Below, piece by piece: positions 32,104 to 37,411 of a DNA stretch of 37,411 bases (positions are counted from its first letter, which is position 1; each line of letters opens with the position of its first letter). Made by a program: the position numbers and the translations under genes. Source of the DNA: Lingula anatina (lineage: Eukaryota > Brachiopoda > Lingulata > Lingulida > Lingulidae); the NCBI RefSeq assembly GCF_001039355.2, contig NW_019773607.1:36989-74399 (forward strand). Direction: 5' to 3'. The notes below the pieces were generated by a model. It saw only the letters and a program-made list of their open reading frames with translations, did no database searches and had not been told where the DNA came from.

Positions 32104-33718
32104 GCAAAATAAAGGAACGTAAGAATAATGAGAGGGGAAAAAAGTTTTTGTTGTATCTCGAAGGAAGTACATAAGGGTAAGTAAGGGGAGATTCCGGCGG
32201 CACTGTATTTAAAGATATGTTAAACCATTTGCCAATCTAATATCAATTCTAACAGTCATTCCCAATACCTGGTCCAATATAGCTGATCCAATATAACCCC
32301 ACTTTCCCTTCCTACCAAGTTGCAACAACCATCTAGAATATGTTAAATTTAGAACGCAACTGTTCTGGAAACTTGAGCATTATTTCACTTGGACTCTGAC
32401 TTGGACCTGATGGGAAGGCTTTGAAAAGAAAAGCACTGTTATCCTCTGGGCAATTATCATGCGGGTAAAGTAATGTTCACTATTTTTGTCTCCGATATTG
32501 CTTTCTCGGTGGTTAAAAAGGTTGCTATCCTCAAGATAACTTTCGAGAGGGTAACAATTTCATCAAAAAGATTGCCATTTTCATAGGATAGCGTTATCTG
32601 GGGACAGTGTTGATGAAACTGGGCCCAGATAATATTATCCAAAGCAGATTGTTTGAGAAAAAAAGAACTTACAGGTATATGAGACAGAAAATGACAACTA
32701 TAGGGGTTATTGAAATGTCTACATGAATGATGAGTTACATCCATGTATTTCCTGAACAATAAAAAACTAATCATGGATATATAATGCTTGTTCAAATGTC
32801 TTATGGTTTATTTCCATGCTACATAGAATGAAAATGACATGGTCCCTAAACACCCATTTGAGCGCTTAGTTCATAACATATTGGACTTTTAGAGCAATAG
32901 AATCTGATAATGCAATATATATATCTAATGTGAGCGGTATGTTTAGAAACTTTATCAGTTGCAAATGACTTGGAAGTCCTTTGAACGGTTTTCTATCGAT
33001 GATTTGCTATAAAGTATAGACTGCATGCCTTGGTAATTGGTTCGAGGTTCGTTAATCGCTGTAATATAATGGGCCATTACGTTGTGTTACATGTACATGA
33101 GCATTGGGGAGATAACTCAGGAATTCGGAAATAGACAGTCTTTTTCATGGCGTATTTACAGTGATTAAGTGCTATACACAGATATGGTGTATATACATGT
33201 ACATGTAGTATGCGAATAAAGCACAACCTGAGCGGAAGTGAATGTAGTATTTTGTGGGAATGCCGTCCAATCCATATCTATATTATCACAATTCCAAACA
33301 TGAACGCAAGGCCAATGTTTACCGCCGCTCCACACGTTGCTTTGCAATTATTAAACAATCTAATAATTCTTTAACGATTTCCAGTGAATGTTTCCAAGAC
33401 GCAGACGTTACAACATTGTACCAATTACGCTGTCACGCAAACGATATCTATCCGTATATATGGTTATTCCAAAACCCCGGCTCGTTTCGCTGCATGCATG
33501 CAATGTCTTAATGCATTACCATCAGATTAATTTAATTTTGTTGATTAAATATTAATAATAAACGATATGTGTCGCTGCAGTGCAGTGCCAATTGACATAC
33601 ATACCGGAAGTTCTTGGACCGGTTTCACCAACTTTAGCCAGACTAATGATGCAGGATTTTAGAGCATAAAGTTGGCATTTCGTTCAGTGTGGGTTCTTAC
33701 ATGTCTACTATAATAAAG

Positions 33719-33980
33719 TAAGGGACCATTCCCAGACCCTATCGAACTAACTGTGGATCGACTTATCTCCGAGGGGATTCTCGCTAAATTCCAATCAACT
33801 TAGCCGGCTTAGATGTCTGTCACGCCTAAGGAAGCTTCTAGGGGGTAATTAATTATCTTTTAGCAGCTTCAGTAGGCGTGCCCGACATCTAAGCCGCTTA
33901 TGCTGAAAGCAATTTTGCGAGAAACACCTGGGAGATGAATCGATCCAGTTAGATCGATCTAGGTATGGGAAACCACCTTA
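33719..33980. mobile_element. 262-bp foldback element (long imperfect inverted repeat)
   Basis: The whole segment is an imperfect palindrome with arms of about 125 bp around TAATTAATTA at about 33846-33855. Matching blocks include ATCGA(A/T)CTAACTG, ATCTCC, TTCTCGC and GGCTTAGATGTC...CACGCCT. The ends pair as TAAGG/CCTTA. There is no coding capacity, so it is read as a MITE-type element. No certain target duplication is visible. Confidence 0.75.
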
Positions 33981-34976
33981 AGATATGGTCTAAAACATAA
34001 GCCCGACTTTGTTGCAGTAAAACAGACACGATATTTCATATAATTGCACTACCACTAGTTTATCTTTGGTAAAAATTGACGATTTTTTTTGTCCAAAAGT
34101 TTAGACTGAGGTAAATTTAGCCGAGCGAATGTTATCTTTGGGGACAGATATCATCCGATTATTTTCCAGACACTTAAACTATTATATTGAACAGACCTCA
34201 GGATGGGCTTACAAACAATCTTCATTCACTTATTTATAAAAGTCTACAAAAAATTAATGTCTGTGTATTAGTCGTTTTATTTCAATCAATAGGAAGTTAT
34301 TTATACACGTAGAACCGTGCGGGGTTATGGTTTAAAGATGCATTTTAAGTCAATATTTTGCCTCAAAAGCCGCCCAATTGCCACCGTATACTGTATAGTT
34401 TCAAATAGTATAACTTAGAGAAATACCATAAGGCATCGTTTCATACTGCCCGAAATTTTTATTTGAACGAATTCCCTACTTGCTTTCTAAGCTGTAAATA
34501 GAGGGGACACAAAAGTAGGTCAGATAAGTAGGTTAAATTTTCGACACAAAATTTGAAGAAGGCGCAGTTCAAAGCTCTTTTGCGGCTGATCGAATGATTA
34601 ATTCGAGTTACCCCTTAACTGGCGTGTCGACTTCATTTGAGTAGTATAAGAAGCTTGTAGAATTGTTTCTATGCCTTACTGGGAATCCACGACCCACCAA
34701 CGCTCGTTTCAGATGTATCTTTAAGTATAAAATCTGCGTCTGCATGGAAAGGCACGATTTGTGACATTAAATATTGGTGGAAATCGATCTGAACTTGGGT
34801 CGCTTTTAGACAGTGTAATAAGTCATTAATCGGACACTGGTGTCATTATGTTTGAGCATCCATTAAGACAAGGGTAGGTGCTAGATCACTCTATTATTTA
34901 GTCACATTGGCACATTCCTGGTATACGGTAATTCACTTACGGTCAATGGGGGGGGGGGGGCGACCTGAAATAGTTC

Positions 34977-34977
34977 A

Positions 34978-35024
<47 letters not shown>
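34977..35024 (+). repeat. (A)n-(TA)n microsatellite
   Basis: A short A run followed by about 19 TA units, self-complementary and able to extrude as a cruciform. Confidence 0.9.
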
Positions 35025-35025
<1 letters not shown>

Positions 35026-35090
35026 TCAAGCTCAATGTTCTCAATACCACTCAGATAAATTGTCGTAACCGTCGTGACCACTAAACTATT

Positions 35091-35094
<4 letters not shown>

Positions 35095-35134
<40 letters not shown>

Positions 35135-35141
35135 GTGTGTG
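35095..35141 (+). repeat. (CT)n-(GT)n microsatellite
   Basis: About 17 CT units followed by GTGTATGTGTGTG. Confidence 0.9.
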
Positions 35142-37411
35142 CTTTAAAAGCGATAAATTGCGTACGGTGTGTAGATTTACAGGCGGACCACTTTTTGTAC
35201 AGAGTGCACAGCGATTAATTTCTTAATATAGTTCGGGACCATTCACAATGATTTTTTTCTACCTAGCTGATGCACACCATGTGGACGCTTCCATCATAGT
35301 GGACTACAATTTATCTCGGTTCAAAGTTGGCTTACACATAAGTCTTTTGCAGTACAGGTAGTCAGTATTTCGGCAATATTCAGACTTTAGTGTGAAATGG
35401 CATAATCGCTCTCCTTACAGAATCAGCTGCATTCTGATGTAGTGGAATTGTGTGTTTTCATCCATAATACTTCCACTATCTTTCTGTACAGTACCAATGG
35501 TTTCAGATCACATGAACGGATTCCGCTGTTATTTGATGCCACATACATTGCTTTTCAATTATACAGAGGCGATTTACATGAACATCAATGCTGAAGTTAC
35601 GGCACACAAGGGTGAATCGAGGGTTAATTATTTCGATATTTTGAAGGGCAACGAAGGACATATATAGCCATATATAGAAATTACTGGACTTCGTTTTTCT
35701 TAATCCGAGTTAAAGATTCAAAAATGTTCATTACTGGATACGTTTACATTCGATAAAACCCGAAAAACTCACGTTAACCGAACGTGTAAACAATAACTTG
35801 ATTTCCAAGCCAATGCGGCGTTTTTTTGGATTTCAAATATAGTAGTTGCTCACAGCAAATATAGTTGAAATACAGGTTTAACTTCATATTTGTTGGCTTG
35901 CTTGCTTATTGCTTGATAGCATATCTACATTGAGACCGAGCTCTCCGCCATGTAAAATATTTTCATTAGACCTAATTGAGTGTCTAATTTGACCCTCCAT
36001 TATTTTCCTGTTACACTGGTCTATTTTTCAAACTGATTTCCACAACCAAAGTGTCCACAATACATCCATATCAACGACATGTCATTCAAGAGCTGATAGC
36101 AATCAATTTCGACTAATTGGGTGGACCACTTGCTGATGCACAAGTAGTTGCAGTTCAATCGATCACTTTAGCAGGAGTCTTCACAATATGCACACTTTAT
36201 AAGCAATGCCAAGTCAGTTCTGAGGACATATGTTTCACGATCAGTCTTAAAGTCGTTTTGTGCTTTAATGCTAAAATCTCTGTATACACTGTACAAAGAT
36301 TATATTTAAAATAAATAAAAAACAATAATAATAATAATAAACGTCGTTTGAATATATTCGTTATGTCAGTTGCGCTCAGCCAATAAATTGTGGTTATCTC
36401 GGAAAAATTTTTTAATTTTTATTCTCGATGATGCCAGTAGACCATGTTTGCAAATGCACGTCAAATACATATTTGTGGGCAAACACCTAAAAACCCTCAG
36501 ACTAACATGATCACTTTGGCTTTTCGTATAGTCGTCTCTTCGATTTTAGCAGTCTAAGCTAGAGCTTAGCCCAAGACCTCTTACGAAACAGGGACAAGGT
36601 TAAATTGTAATATGGCTGAACTATAAATCTGCACCACCTTGTCTAAATTATATTAGTCCTGAGCAATATTGGAAAACAGGTCTTTCAGTGTTGGCTTCAC
36701 AAGAATATTGTTGACACAGTCACCCTTCAGCATGAGCTAATACAAACTCACTATTTGATTCTTACAATTTATCAGATCTAGATCTATAACCTACAAGTAA
36801 GGGCCCCTTGAGCTATTCCACTCAGTGTCTATTTGAATAAGCAGATTTGTAACGCATAACTTTTAGACCGAACAATAAAACAGAAACAGAGAAGCAAATA
36901 AACAAATATATAGAACAATATATAAAAACGGTTATAAGTAACATGTATAGGTGAAAAAATGTTTCCCCGTGTGTATGATTGGTTTGCGCATTGTACGGGT
37001 ACGTGAAACTTTCTCTCTTTATCTCTCTCTTTTGCGTGTTTATTTACATTGCTATTGGCAATGCGTTTTTACTCTTTTAAAGAGTATCATGACAGCTTGC
37101 TGGCATGTCTAAAATGCTGTCTTCCGCCGGCTTCGTACTCATTCTTCGATTTGCGGAAGACACATTGATAAGTTTCACTGAAGGTGACACGAGCCCATTG
37201 TAATAATAATAATAATAAATGATTCAAAAAAATAAATTAACAAAAAAGAATACTAATAAAATAATAATAATAATTTGTGTATGCATTGAGAACTTTTGAT
37301 AATCATGAACATCGCGCCTTTTGTCAATTTGGCAACACATTTTTATTCCAAGAATGTTGCTTTTCTACTGCTGGCAACAACATCATAGTCATCATGCCAA
37401 TCGAACAAAAA

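Larger units (their letters stand above)
29974..33718. other. Region upstream of the known exons; no exon recognised
   Basis: Probably intron of the monooxygenase gene, because a 5' exon must precede exon a. Searched by eye on both strands for the family's T-Y-x-C motif with a phase-0 donor, without success. It contains (AAT)n near 30123, (ATT)n at 30939-30984 and the compound microsatellite at 31949-32102. Between about 32470 and 32632 lies a stretch whose right end (TGATGAAACTGGGCCC) resembles a transposon terminus, but no partner end was found. Confidence 0.5.
33981..37411. other. Region without recognised genes to the window end
   Basis: AT-rich sequence with microsatellites at 34977-35024, 35095-35141 and short (AAT)n tracts near 36320, 37200 and 37260. 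The plus-strand open frames at 35452-35667 and 36117-36314 have no recognisable motif and no supporting splice context, and are treated as chance. It is presumably a 5' intron or the flank of the monooxygenase gene. Confidence 0.5.

Noticed and set aside
31861-32172. Long frames on both strands over 31861-32172
   Set aside because: They are produced by (GA)n and (GT)n microsatellites.
32470-32632. Possible transposon ending in TGATGAAACTGGGCCC
   Set aside because: Only one terminus-like end is visible; no inverted partner or target duplication could be found.
33601-33650. GGACCGGTTTCACCAACTTTAGCC as a transposon left end, or its complement as an exon with a GTATGT donor
   Set aside because: No partner terminus is found downstream, and the minus-strand reading gives no family motif.

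Overview
The window is AT-rich, intron-bearing animal nuclear DNA. Microsatellites ((AAAT)n, (AAT)n, (GT)n, (GA)n), small foldback/MITE-type transposons and tRNA-derived fragments fill most of it, and no open reading frame exceeds about 125 codons. A copper-monooxygenase gene with consensus GT-AG introns excludes a prokaryote. The mix of MITEs and microsatellites fits a marine invertebrate, perhaps a mollusc or other lophotrochozoan, but nothing fixes the species.

Layout: bases 1 to about 23,625 are a tandem array of a composite unit of about 9.0 kb. Each full unit is a 3.2 kb block A followed by a 5.7 kb block B. The order seen is A1 (truncated by the window start), single N at 2949, A2-B1, A3-B2, single N at 20833, and a partial B3. 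No protein-coding gene is convincing in the array. It carries tRNA-like (Pol III promoter-like) modules, an old MITE in every B copy, a younger 148 bp MITE only in B3, and short patches with TGACGTCA sites. Both N's sit where the repeat order breaks; each appears to skip about 5.7 kb, so the true array is probably longer than shown. Similarity between B copies changes along the unit, a mosaic that suggests exchange between copies.

From 24,150 to 29,973 the minus strand carries the 3' seven exons of a DBH/MOXD1-like copper type II, ascorbate-dependent monooxygenase gene. They join in frame through consensus splice sites into 356 residues plus a stop, and all six expected copper ligands are present. 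The 5' exons (signal peptide, DOMON domain, start of the first catalytic domain) were not found and probably lie beyond base 37,411. Several introns carry MITEs, one of them inserted 11 nt inside a 5' splice site. The last intron ends in an (ATTT)n microsatellite directly beside the 3' splice site.

From 29,974 to the end no exon was recognised. The region holds microsatellites and a 262 bp foldback element. No clearly new multigene system was found. The most unusual object is the 9 kb tandem array with its tRNA-like modules, mosaic copies and broken assembly joins.
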